Below are positions 22,987 to 33,832 of a stretch of 64,000 nt of DNA, piece by piece; position 1 is the first letter of the stretch, and each line of letters opens with the position of its first letter. The position numbers and the translations under genes are program-made. This stretch comes from Trifolium pratense (Eukaryota; Streptophyta; Magnoliopsida; Fabales; Fabaceae). The notes beneath the pieces were generated by a model. That model did not search any database, was not told the DNA's origin, and saw only the letters and a list, made by a program, of their open reading frames with translations. The DNA is taken from the NCBI RefSeq assembly GCF_020283565.1, contig NC_060060.1:23560001-23624000 (forward strand). Direction: 5' to 3'.

Positions 22987-25305
22987 TTATGGCAAAGAAG
23001 GGAAAAGAACAATTTCTTGCTCACACCTTTTACATAGAAAAATATGAGGAACTTCTTCATCATTTGGAATTCTAACACACCTAGTGTGTTGCCAAATTTC
23101 ACAAATATCACAAGACACCATTCTCTCACCATCATCTTCTTTAGTTCCACAAATGCACTCAACAATGCCTTTATTTGGATCCCTTTGCTCAACCATATTG
23201 ATTCCAATGTCACCACCATTCCAACCTTCAAGTACAAGTTTTCCACCAACTTCAATCATCCCAAAAACCATTTCATTCCCTTTTGCATTCATCAAATTCC
23301 CATTAGATTCCACTACATAACTCTTTAATCCCCAATAGATTTCCCTAAAATTCCTTTCAACTTCTATCTTTAAGTCATTAATTGTAGCACAACTTTTCAA
23401 TGTGATACATTCATAAGGTGGCATTGGAATTGGAATTGGAATTGTCATTGGCATATCCTTGTTCAAATAATACTCATGATCATGTACTACATTGTTAACA
23501 TTCCTCAACAAAATTGTACAATAAAGATTGAATTTTCCTTCTGATCCTACTTCAACTTGCAAAGGAACCTCTCCATAGTCTTTGATAAAATATTTAGTGT
23601 CAAGAATTATTCTAGCTGCCAATGGTATAGCTGAAAGAAATTCTAACCCTATAATTGGTTTTGTGTCAATTAGTATGTATTTATACAAACAAATCATGTC
23701 TTTCATGAGTTGACCCTTTGTGATCTTGTACTTGTCCTTAACTTTATTACTACTACTCATAACCAACCCTTCATTAAAAGGGTAAGCATTAGAAATGTCT
23801 TCTAAACAATACTCCAAAACTTTGGTAACCGGATTCAAACTTCGACGAACCAAGTAGTTTCCAACAATGTGGTTTCCTAGCGACTTCAAAACAAAATCCA
23901 ACAAACCAGTGTCGCCAATGTAAGCACGTGCGGCATCCCTAACTTCTTGTCTTGAAATCCACCTGAATTCCATTCTTTTTAAGGCCTCGACAATGACCCT
24001 TGTTGCCATTTCGATCCTTTTAGGTGACCAACGACAATTTGTTTCGACTAAAGCACTTGTGTTGTAGGAACTAATGGATGTTTCGCGTGGAAGCCGTGAC
24101 TTGAGCTCTAACATGTAGTGAAATAAGTCACCAAGTGTGATAAGAGAGTGATCAGAAAGTGTTTGGTACCTTGAGAAGATTAATGGGATTTCATGATTGA
24201 AATTTGCAATGTGATGTGTGAGTAAGTATAGTGGCATGCTTCTTATTGCTTCTATGGCTTTTTGGTACATTGATTGTGTTACACCAAAACATCCTCGACC
24301 AAATTTATATCCCCAACGACCAAACCATGGCTCACTGTATGCTATTCCATTCACAAGTCTCAATTCCATGCCTCTTTTTTGTGATGTGTCATTCAAACTC
24401 ACTTTCCTATCATGTTTTGTACAAATTAATAATTAGTCTTTGTTAGTTATACACTTTTTTTTTTAATTAAGTAGTCACTAGGCTTAGAATTTTACCTTTT
24501 TGTTAGTAACTTAGTCTGAGAATTTAACTCACATTGAGGAACTATCTACTAAGTTCAAATTTTCTCACAAACAGTTGTAAGTTTTTTGTATAAACCGGAT
24601 ATTTTCTAAGTGCAATTATAAAGACTAATTCTTCGAATTGGGTAGGACAATATAGGGTGACAAATCTCACCCTCAAGAGAATAGTTGTAAATTGGTAATT
24701 AAGGTCCCTTTTAATTTGACTTATTTTTGAGCTTATTAAAATAACATATGCAAATAAATAAATTTTTATGTTAATTCATAAGTGTCCGCAATAAAAAAAT
24801 TGTATAAACTATTTTTTCATAAATTATTTTGAAAAAACTTATAATAATACATAAAAACTTATTACCCGCAGAAACTTTCCGGTGGGCATCCCAGCCCTTC
24901 ATTTAATTTTGACCATAAAAAATAACACATGATCAATGGTTATTATTACCTGCAGAAACTTTCCAATAGAGAGGATCTACTCAGGTGATCATCTATCATG
25001 TTTTTTTTTTTTGTTTTTTGTTTCAATTATTTTAAAATATTAACTATACTAGTACATTATCAAAATATAAACTCAATCTTCTAAAACTCTCCTCTCAAAA
25101 CCAACCCGTAAACCACAAATTTAACATATTAGTAGTAATTAAAAGTATGTGAAATGAACTAACCTTGCTTGCAATCCATTGCACAAACGATTCCAAAACT
25201 CCATAATTTGATTCCCACCCAAATTGGAACCAGTTTCCAAGCCATTAACACATAACAAATGTCCAAATCCATTAGAGTGAAATACACCATGCATCATATG
25301 TCCCT
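22987..25305 (-). pseudogene. MMD1/MS1-type PHD-finger gene, 5'-truncated, copy P2
   Basis: Two exons on the minus strand, 25305-25164 and 24406-22987, join in phase at GCAAG/G (LQAR-KVSLNDTS). Together they encode about 520 residues: the HMMHGVFHSNGFGHLLCVNG block, the PWFGRWGYKFGRG block, the RWSPKRIEMATRVIVEAL (MMD) region and a C-terminal C4HC3 PHD finger. These are conserved in the MALE MEIOCYTE DEATH 1 family, whose members regulate chromatin and transcription in meiosis or tapetum. Exon 25305 begins after a TTTTAG acceptor, so at least one upstream exon with the start codon should exist. None is found in the 1.8 kb upstream. It is therefore a long but start-less copy. Frames are open throughout. 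Confidence 0.82.
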
Positions 25306-27145
25306 CTAAAAAATAAAAAATATATATTTATCTAAATTGTACAAACAATTGCTCAATATCATAAAATTTACCAACAACTGAATTTGTATTAAATTTTTTA
25401 GCAATTCTTCTCTCGGTGTAAGTAATGTCATAATTAGTTTGAAATTCATTTTCTATCTTGTTTCTCAAACTATTTTTCACAATCTTCATAATAGAAAATA
25501 ATCTAGCAAACAATCAGAACTAACTTAATTGAATTTGGACTTTAGTAGTGTATAATATATATTATCAAAGTATTTTAAAGTAAATTGTTACAATTACTAT
25601 GTTGTGGGTACATGTTTTGTACGAAACGGTAGTTACTAATCTTTAAACACATCTATCAAATATCAATTTATGTGTACATATATATCAATAACAAGTATAT
25701 GAAAAAAAAAAAATACGACAAGAGGGGGCCTCATCCCCTACTTGTCCCCTTATGTCCGTCCGGTGTTGAGGTTATTTCTCTAGAACTCAAGTTGGGAATA
25801 AGGTTTAGAAAATTTCTCTTCCTCCCCCGACTCTCTTTTTCCCCTAAGTTTCACTTGAAAGGCAAGAAATGCAAGACTTTGTTTGGGAAGCCAAATAAGC
25901 TAGCTTATAAGCTAAATGTGTTTTTGGTTGCCATCTAAAAAAGTGTTCCAATTAACCAAATAAAATTAACTATTTAAATAATTTAGAGTGCTTAAGAAAC
26001 ATGAGATTTGGGTTGTATGCATGTCATATTTTTTATAATCCGGATAAATTTGACTGTCAAATCAAGAACAAACCGTTCAAATTTAAAGCAGATCTATTAT
26101 TTTTATTAAACTGTTTTAAATCTAGATTGTCTAATTTTGATTGGATGGTCAAATTTATCCTGATTGCAGCACTGTATGCAATCGAAAAACATGAGTGTGT
26201 TAGAAGCTGACCGAAATCCAAAAACATCAGCGCGTTAGAAGCTAGACGAAACTTTTTAGAGAATAAACTTCACCTTTTTTTTTTAGGTGAAGTAGCTTAG
26301 TGGCTAGAAAATCCACCTTAAAGGTGAATAAGTAGAGTGTCCCGGGTTCGAACCCGGGCTCCTGCACATATAGTGCGATGTCCCGGGTTCTTTTAAGTGC
26401 TTTATTTCTTCAACATTGTTAGAAGTCCCACATTGGCTAGAGATATGACATAGATAACCTTTAATTATAAGTGTAGTACAAACCTCAACTTTTAAGCTAG
26501 CTTTTGTGGTTGAGTAATGAACATTGTATGCGGAGCTGCTCTGAATTGAAATTATAATTGATCACTTGGTTCTGGAAGTGTTTATTTGTGGTTAAGCTGA
26601 TTGATTTATACAAGTTTATCTGTGTTGTGCTCTTCTTTTTATTTTATTATTTCTGTATTTGAAGCTATATTCGTACCAACTAAAAGTTACAAAACAATGT
26701 GTTTTCGTAAGTGTTAGGATGTATTTTACACTTACACTTATAGGTTATAACTAAATACACTTATTCAATACACTTATAATTAGAACTAATAACAAAAATA
26801 GTAAGGAATTTTAGCTCTAAAATTTGAACAAAAACAAAAAATAATTTCACAATTCAACCGAGCTCAAATAATTTGGCAGAAATAGTGTTATGCAAAGAGA
26901 CGCACAGTTTTCCTTGTCTAATATACTTCTAAATATGACAATGTTACAAGAGAACCATTTAAAGTTACATTTTTTTCCTTGTCTAATATACTTCTAAGCA
27001 ATAAAGCAAATGGAAGAGCCAATAAAAAGCATCAAGAAAATTGAGATACACAAAACTGTATCACAATGGAATAGTAGACAATGTTAACAATAGCTCTGGA
27101 ATGAGTTCAAACAAAGCCAATTAAACACAATTAACAAGGGAAAAA
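25306..27145. other. spacer upstream of P2
   Basis: I searched here for the missing first exon of the PHD gene (the family's CD-x-C/GWSHHF region) and did not see it. The spacer contains a tRNA-derived SINE near 26.28-26.40 kb. It is otherwise AT-rich and unremarkable. Confidence 0.45.
26282..26395 (-). mobile_element. tRNA-derived SINE, copy 2 (uninterrupted)
   Basis: Contains the palindromic B-box region CCCGGGTTCGAACCCGGG and a TTCACCTTTAAGGTG-like segment shared with the element at 5.75 kb. The minus strand fits that family better, although A/B-box matches also occur on the plus strand (TAGCTTAGTGG). In copy 3 a 401-bp element interrupts this SINE. Confidence 0.55.
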
Positions 27146-27475
27146 CTAATAAAATTTGTGATGCTTCAATTCATTATTGTCTTCAAATTCATCAGCCTCT
27201 GCAAGTTGGTTTCCATCCAGCCATTGAATTGCATGCTCAATAGCATCTTCAATCTTCTTCTTATCATCAGCAGACAACTTGGAAGCAATGTTGTCATCCT
27301 TGATTGTGTTCCTCATGTTATAGGCATAGTTCTCAAGAGCATTTTTGGCCTCCACCTTTTTCTTGTGTTCCTCGTCCTCCGATTTGTACTTCTCAGCATC
27401 TTGTACCTTCTTCTCAATCTCCTCCTTTGAGAGCCTACCCTTGTCATTAGTAATTGCAAACTTGTTCTTCTGGCC
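27146..27475 (-). pseudogene. HSP70 C-terminal fragment beside RPL34 exon 3', copy 2b
   Basis: A 330-base open piece starting [13 protein letters not shown] and ending [14 protein letters not shown] and a stop. Relative to real HSC70 it lacks everything N-terminal and the last part including EEVD. It lies downstream of an RPL34 exon 3 and its intron 3, in the position where RPL34 exon 4 belongs. Spliced from exon 3 at AAG/AACAAG it would be read in the wrong frame, so no in-frame RPL34-HSP70 fusion is expected. Confidence 0.87.
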
Positions 27476-27573
27476 AAATAAATAAATATAATCAAGTTAC
27501 ACCAGCAATTTAACCAAATAAATAATTGCAAAAGTTATAAATAACAGCCTTTAAAAGATGAGAGCATACAAAC

Positions 27574-27683
27574 CTTTCCCTAACAGCACCTCCAGACAAA
27601 ACTCCACCATATGCACGGTTAACAGTCCAACGGTTTCTAGGCAACCTTGATCTATTGTACTCTGTAGGCCTCAAGTGTTGAAT
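27574..27683 (-). pseudogene. RPL34: RPL34 exon 3' (variant), copy 2
   Basis: A 110-base exon equivalent to RPL34 exon 3, with substitutions that give [19 protein letters not shown] in place of the normal P, K and R residues. It is flanked upstream by an EMB1579/RSA1 exon and intron and downstream by the HSP70 fragment. It is more diverged than the exon 3 at 31.3 kb, so it was captured earlier or relaxed longer. Confidence 0.88.
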
Positions 27684-27791
27684 CTGCAACTGTCAAGCAT
27701 ATATTACATTTTGGAGATTCACATCATTCTTGAAGGATAAAAATAAAATATACAAACAATAATCATAAAATAAAGACCAAGGTGGGGTTAC

Positions 27792-29963
27792 CCTAATGTA
27801 GCCAACACGATTCTGATCAAAAAATCGAAAAGCCTGCAATTAAAAATAAATCAAAGCATTATATCATGGAAACTAAATTATGACATACGTAGATGACCAA
27901 ATAGAAGCAATAATAACCAACTGAAACATAGTGTAAAAGAAAAAACAAGTACCTTCAACAATTCTTTGTCCACGACAACTTCCGTAACAGCAGTAGTTTC
28001 TTTCTTAATTGTATATATCAACCTTGTTTTCCTTTTCATCATTGAGTTGAACATTGTCTTTGGACTCTTTCACCTCATATTTAACCTTTATTTCCCCTTT
28101 AGAAGTTTCATCTGCTGCTTTTTCATTGCTAGTAACATTTTCAGATTCATTTTTTGCATCTGCCTCTTGCTCAGCGTTTTTATCATTGGATGAGTCGTGT
28201 TGGGGACTATCATTGTCCATTTCCTCTTCTGGATCCTCTTCAGGGTCCTCTTCTTCCAGCTCTACTTCCTCATCTGATGCATTTTCCATCTTCACATCCT
28301 CCTCCTTATTACTACAAGTATCATTCTCGGCAACAGTTTTCTCATTATCTTCCTGGGTTGGATTTGATGCGTCCACTTTTGTCTCACTCTTAACAGAAGG
28401 ATCATCACCCTTTTGACATTTTGTGGGTGTCTTGTTTGCATTATCCTTGTCAGGCTCCTCTTCCCGCTGCCTCTTTCGCTGAGCTCTTTTGATCACAAAT
28501 TTTTCATGCAGTTTCTGAAGAAAAGTCAAAATCCTACTGCCCATTTGAAACTGAAGCATTTCATAAAATGATTCGGCGAACAATGAAAGCTGTAAAAATA
28601 CCAAACCAGAAACACACATTTTGAGTCAGCAACAGCCCCATAGAGAATCAACAACAGTCACATTCACCAATAATGGGGAAAAATGTTGCAAAGAAAAAAA
28701 GAAGAAAAAACATATAAACAAACCTCAAGTGTTGATTCTTCAACATCTTTGTCAGTATAATCCAACAACGAATCAAGAGACAGTGACAATGACCGTAGCT
28801 GTACTGTACAAGAATTGACGTTAGAATTAAAGTGTACAAAAGATAGTGCATGTAAATGTTTCTTAAGTTAAGATAAAAAATACCATACTTTAGAATCTTT
28901 TGTCGATTTTGTTTTTGGAATAAGTCCAGGGTGCCGAGGAGGTTCATCAGACTTCCTCTTCTCTTTCACTTCTTTACTAGATTTGCTTTTAGGCTCATTT
29001 TTTCCATCTTTCTCTTTTGTTACTTTCTCATCTTTAGATTTATCCCCAACTTTAAGTTTCCCCTTGACAATTTGAGTATCTTTCTCAGAGGTTTTCTGTT
29101 TAGCTATCTTGGATCCACTTTTTTCTCCAGTTCCTTTTCCATCCTTCTTGTCTTCATTGTCAGACTTCATTTCATTTTTAATGGAATCACCTGCACCTTC
29201 TGGCTTCTCGGAGGTAGACACCTTTAACTTTTTCTTAGGAACGACCTTCACAATTTTCTCTTTTGCCACCGGCACAATATTTGTGTCTGCATCAGTAGCC
29301 TGCTTGCCGGTGCTCTGTATAACATCATTTGTAGGAGCTACCACGGCATTCTCTTCATCTTTTTTATCAGACTTTGTGTCTCTTTTGATGGAATCAGTTG
29401 CATCATCTTTCACCCCAGAGGTTGGTGTTTTTAACTTTCTCTTGGTTACTACTACTACCTTTGCAGGTTTCTTGGCCTCGGGCACTATGGTGTCTGCATC
29501 GGCAGTCTGCTTGCCAGTGCTGTCAGTACCATCCTTTGGCAGAACTGCTGCAAGCCTGCAACATTCTCCTCATTCACTACAGATTTAGAGGCCTCATCAA
29601 CCACCTTCTTTTTAGGTACCCGCTTGATAATTTTCTTCTTTATTATAGTTTTCACGGTAGCATCCTTGGTACCTAAATTAACTGCTGGATCCAGTTTGTC
29701 CAGAGGCTTACCTTCCGAACTGTTTATTTCCTTGTCGTTTTTCCCTTCATCATCAGGAATATCTGCCGCAACTATGTCTTTCCTAGAAGTCTGAATCCCA
29801 GTAGGATCCACAGAAGGCTTGACCTCATCAACAGGAACATCTGATGTGGCGACTTTGTCTACAACATCCTTCTCACTTGGTTTCTTTGCAGTATCATTTG
29901 TCTTACTGACAACTTTTTTCACAATCTTCTTTATAATTTTCTTCTTCACAGACTTCACACTTC
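27792..29963 (-). pseudogene. 3'-half fragment of EMB1579/RSA1 (SHORT ROOT IN SALT MEDIUM 1)-like gene, copy 2
   Basis: Minus-strand exons 29963 to 28889, 28798-28724, 28589-27953 and 27833-27792 carry, in order, lysine-rich KKKIIKKIVKK repeats, the PPRHPG motif, SLDSLLDYTDKDVEESTLE, LSLFAESFYEMLQFQMGSRIL, a long acidic tract, and AFRFFDQNRVGYIR from the EF-hand-like end. These are hallmarks of the plant nuclear EMB1579/RSA1 protein. The 5' half is missing. The last exons are also missing, since RPL34 exon 3' follows. Two frameshifts are visible, near 29540-29560 (after NEENVAGLQ) and near 28010 (after KVDIY), so it cannot encode the normal protein. Confidence 0.83.
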
Positions 29964-30139
29964 CTGTGGGTTTGACAAAGACAACATAAAGGAAAAAACT
30001 ATCAAATCTAACTTTGCAACTGTGTATGTTAGAAACCACAGTAATATTGATTAAGAAAAATGGTAGGCTTTGGCTCTCAATCTTGTTAAGGATAAAGAAT
30101 TGAAGGCCATTCACAATATAATTAAGTATTCCAATTATA

Positions 30140-30142
<3 letters not shown>

Positions 30143-30199
<57 letters not shown>
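30143..30199. repeat. (AT)n microsatellite, copy 2
   Basis: About 57 bases of AT dinucleotides. The copy-3 equivalent (49337-49429) is 36 bases longer. Confidence 0.95.
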
Positions 30200-30202
<3 letters not shown>

Positions 30203-30751
30203 TAATTTTAAGTCAGTGTCTGACAAATAGAAATCAACATCATAAGCACAAACTAGTTGTTTACCAAACACCCATAACCACATTTACAAGTTTGAAAGGT
30301 AGTAATAAAACAAATCAAACACAAGGGGAAAAACATATCAAACTCCAGGTTGCAGTAAGTTGCAAGCATTATTCAAGTTAGATAATCATGTCAATTCAGC
30401 TAAAATACAACCAAAAAATCCAATTAGCTACAAATCACAACATTAAGCTATGAAAAATGGTAACATCTGTTAATTTATACAATATATCCATATCCATGAA
30501 CTTGAAATTTTTCCCATTTCCTTAATTTCACACAGCTCGGTAATACAAATTAATCAAACACCATACTAATCAATTATCATAACTAGTCACACACAAATGA
30601 AACATGCATAATCATAATCATCAAAGTACCAAATCAATGTAACACAAACAACAAAAATAATCAAGAGCAATAAAAAAAATTGTAAAATTACACAAACACA
30701 AATAAAAAACATTTCAAATCGAAAAAAAAAATATATGAATAAAATGCATAC

Positions 30752-30996
30752 TCCTTGAATTCTCTTGCCAGTAACAGGGCACTTAGGTCCACTAGCTCTC
30801 TTCTTAGTAGTCTGATAAACAAGCTTACCACCTACATTTTCAAAACACAAAATCAAAATCAAAACAAGACGAAGAATAATAATAAATCTGAGATTTAGAA
30901 TTTGAGAATGAAATTACCAGGGGTTTTAACAACCCTGTGTTGATTGGATTTGGTTGCGTAGCTATGATGCCTGCGATAGGTGAGACGCTGCACCAT
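30752..30996 (-). pseudogene. RPL34: RPL34 exons 1 and 2, copy 2
   Basis: Exon 1 (30996-30918) starts ATGGTGCAGCGT and encodes [20 protein letters not shown] onward. Exon 2 (30831-30752) encodes [18 protein letters not shown] through KRIQG. Splice ends and phases are normal. In this direction the next RPL34 exon is 3 kb away (27683) beyond the EMB1579/RSA1 piece, and no exon 4 follows it. The matching exons 3 and 4 lie just upstream instead, so the gene is circularly permuted. Confidence 0.9.
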
Positions 30997-31034
30997 CTTC
31001 GATCAACCTTTTGCTGCGTCTCGGTAAACTTTGC

Positions 31035-31042
31035 TAGGGTTT
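31035..31042 (-). promoter_or_regulatory. telo-box (AAACCCTA) upstream of RPL34 exon 1
   Basis: On the minus strand AAACCCTAGC lies about 40 bases before the RPL34 ATG. Telo-boxes near the transcription start are usual in plant ribosomal-protein genes. Only about 115 bases separate this ATG from the stop codon of the upstream exon 4. Confidence 0.6.
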
Positions 31043-31112
31043 GTGGTTTACTATAATCACCCCAATCTGAGAGTCCTCCAAAAAGATCTGTATCTCATGC
31101 TTTGGTCCAAAA

Positions 31113-31416
31113 TCATGCCTTTGTGACCAGCTTTTCCTTTGCCTTCGGAATTTTGAGGACCTTCTTCACTATCGTTTGCTCTTCAACCAAGAAAGCCCTA
31201 ATGATCCTATAGAACCAGAGACAAATATAATCAAATTCCACCCGCAATTGAACCAAATAAATGACCGTGAAAGTTATAACAGACTTTAAAAGGTTAGCAT
31301 ACAAACCTTTCCCTAACAGCACCTCCAGACAAAACACCACCATATGCACAGTTAACAGTCCTACGGTTTCTAGGCAACCTTGATCTCTTGTACTCTGTAG
31401 GCCTCAAGTGTGGAAT
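31113..31416 (-). pseudogene. RPL34: RPL34 exons 3 and 4, copy 2
   Basis: Exon 3 (31416-31307) and exon 4 (31206-31113) encode [14 protein letters not shown] onward and RIIRAFLVEEQTIVKKVLKI through KLVTKA and the stop. With exons 1 and 2 at 30996-30752 all 363 coding bases (120 residues) of eL34 are present within 0.7 kb, but in the order 3-4-1-2. Confidence 0.9.
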
Positions 31417-31619
31417 CTGCAATTGTCAAGCGTATTTACATTAATAATCTTGCACGTTTAAAATATCACAGAATGACAAAAAGGAAGAAAAATAGTATGC
31501 CTCCAAATAATGCAAACATGGAGTATATCACTTAGGAAAATCATACGTGGTAGAAGAAAATACACTTTGCTTGGCATCATAAAATTTGTGATTTACTATA
31601 ATCACCCAATAGCATACTT

Positions 31620-31935
31620 GATGCTTCAATTCATTATTGTCTTCAAATTCATCAGCCTCTGCAAGTTGGTTTCCATCCAGCCATTGAATTGCATGCTCGA
31701 TAGCATCTTCAATCTTCTTCTTATCATCAGCAGACAACTTAGAAGCAATGTTGTCATCCTTGATTGTGTTCCTCATGTTATAGGCATAGTTCTCAAGAGC
31801 ATTCTTGGCCTCCACCTTCTTCTTGTGTTCCTCGTCCTCCGATTTGTACTTCTCAGCTTCTTGTACCTTCTTCTCAATCTCCTCCTTTGAGAGCCTACCC
31901 TTGTCATTAGTAATTGCAAACTTGTTCTTCTGGCC
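31620..31935 (-). pseudogene. HSP70 C-terminal fragment, copy 2a
   Basis: Same fragment as 20834-21150, inverted. It begins [13 protein letters not shown] and ends near [10 protein letters not shown], where it runs into unrelated sequence leading to RPL34 exon 3. Confidence 0.87.
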
Positions 31936-32313
31936 AAATAAATAAATATAATCAAGTTACACCAGCAATTTAACCAAGTGAAAGCCCCTGTCCTAGCATC
32001 TTCCGCATCCAGCTTCGCCTTACCCAACACATCTTCACCATATTTCGCCACTACAAGTAATTTGAAAGAAATAACATCTTGAAGAAATATAAACCTTTTG
32101 CGCTCATGTTGTATTGTATGCCTCCTCCAGCACATCTAAAACCACCTCTCTTATGTACTCGCACTTCGGCATAGAATAGCTTCCCCAGTCCTTACTTCCC
32201 ATCATTACAAATCACACCATAGAAGTCAAAATTACAGACCTAGAGAACAATTTGAATTAATCAAAAGAAGAGTAACCTTGTCTTTCTATCTATTCCCCTT
32301 GAATTTGATACAA

Positions 32314-33832
32314 TCATTCCCTCGGTTGATTATCCGTCAATTTAGCTTGCTCACTATTTTCAGGAAGCTGACTTGTTTCCGCCTCTTCAAGACTTAAAAA
32401 TAACAAATCCACCTGACTTATATCACAGTATAACCCCGGTGACTGTTCCTTTCCGTCCTCAACATATGCCTCTTTTATCTTCTCAAATAGAAATCTGTTG
32501 GAGATGTTGACTCCAAACTTGTTGATTATGGCAATCACCGTGTCGGTAAAATAGGCAACCTGTTTCCTTTTGACATCACAATATTTACCGCCAGTTGTTT
32601 CAAAACTCTGACAAGCGGAGAATAATATCCCGAGTTTACGGCAATTTGACAAGTCAACACGTTTTAGATCCAGATGTTCAGTCATTGGTGCCGGAATTTT
32701 GTCTGTCACGGGGAATTGAGTACTACTTCCAAAGATTTCCGTTGCTCCTTCGAGAAGTGCGCCCGAACAACAACAATCTGCCATAAAGGTAAACGAACAA
32801 CCCTGTGGAAGTGGTTCAACGATATGGCGGAGAGTATTGTCTGTAAAATATTAATTTAAACGATATAAATATATACATGTAATTTCAAATATTTTTATGG
32901 TTTCAAATCAATCAATGCAATTATTCTCACATTAATTTTCTTAACAGGACATTGTACAAATCAATTTAAAATCAATCGAATCAAAATTCAATATTTTCAT
33001 CAGTTTTACATGTATTCCTAAAAAACTCATTTGAGCTAAATTTAAAACTTCAAACATCACTTTATTTTATAAATTTCTTCGATCACAATCAACAACTTTA
33101 ACCTAAAAAAATCTCAAAGGCCCAAAAAAATTTGTTAAATTACATATAATAGTCAGGGTCAATGCTAACTACTTAGATGCTTATAAAAAAAAATCCTAAC
33201 TACTTAGAGACCTTGCTCGAATATTAAAAATAAACCTCTAATAAAAATAAAATACGAAAAATGATAATAAAAATTATCTTTTATTTAAATGACATTAAAA
33301 ATAATCATCTTTATAACTAACACTGAAAAAAAAAAAAAAAAAAAAAACTACCACATCAAACCAAATATCACACAAGCTCAACATTAGTAAATATAATTTT
33401 TAAATGAGAAAAAATCAAATGCACAGTTAAAATATTTTAGTGAAGACAAAATATACCGGATATAAAAGTTTTGACCCCCTCAGCATTTTTTCCAAGAGAG
33501 ATGTATTCAATATAACCAGAGTTATTATTGTACTCCTTTGATTCTCGGCGACCCCCGTGCCCGATGTAGTAGAAAAGAAAAATGTCTCCAGGTTGTGCAT
33601 TTGCTAGCAGATTTAGCAAATGATTTATTATTTCTTTATCTGTTGGAGTTTTACCCAATGCATCAGTAACAAGTGTTATGTCCTTTTGAGAAAACTCAAA
33701 CTCTTTCATTAAAAGTTTTTTAAGATATACTGCTGAGTTAATAGGACCCCTCATAAGGGTTCTAACAGGATCATCTCTATATGAAAGACCAACTATAAGT
33801 GCCTTCTTTTTCTTCTTCTTCTTCTTATCCAT
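32314..33832 (-). CDS. metacaspase-like protein, copy MC2
   Basis: Exons 33832-33457 and 32840-32314 give the same 300-residue protein as MC1, including GHGG, GYIE and CCCSG. The only coding-side difference noticed is upstream of the start (a GTTCCAAC to GTTGGAAG change in the leader). It is convergent with MC1, 11.8 kb away. See MC1 for domains and cautions on activity. Confidence 0.87.

Noticed and set aside
26282..26375. Functional tRNA gene
   Set aside because: A/B-box matches and a palindromic GGGTTCGAACCC are present, but no acceptor stem or cloverleaf can be drawn, and related sequence elsewhere (5.75 kb, 45.07 kb) shows a SINE family.
27313..27531. Arginine-rich protein MQLFIWLNC...
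   Set aside because: Shifted frame through the HSP70 fragment and RPL34 intron. It is the frame that an RPL34 exon 3 splice would enter, but no evidence of expression.
28054..29588. Serine- and phenylalanine-rich plus-strand frames
   Set aside because: Antisense shadows of the acidic and lysine-rich EMB1579/RSA1 exons.
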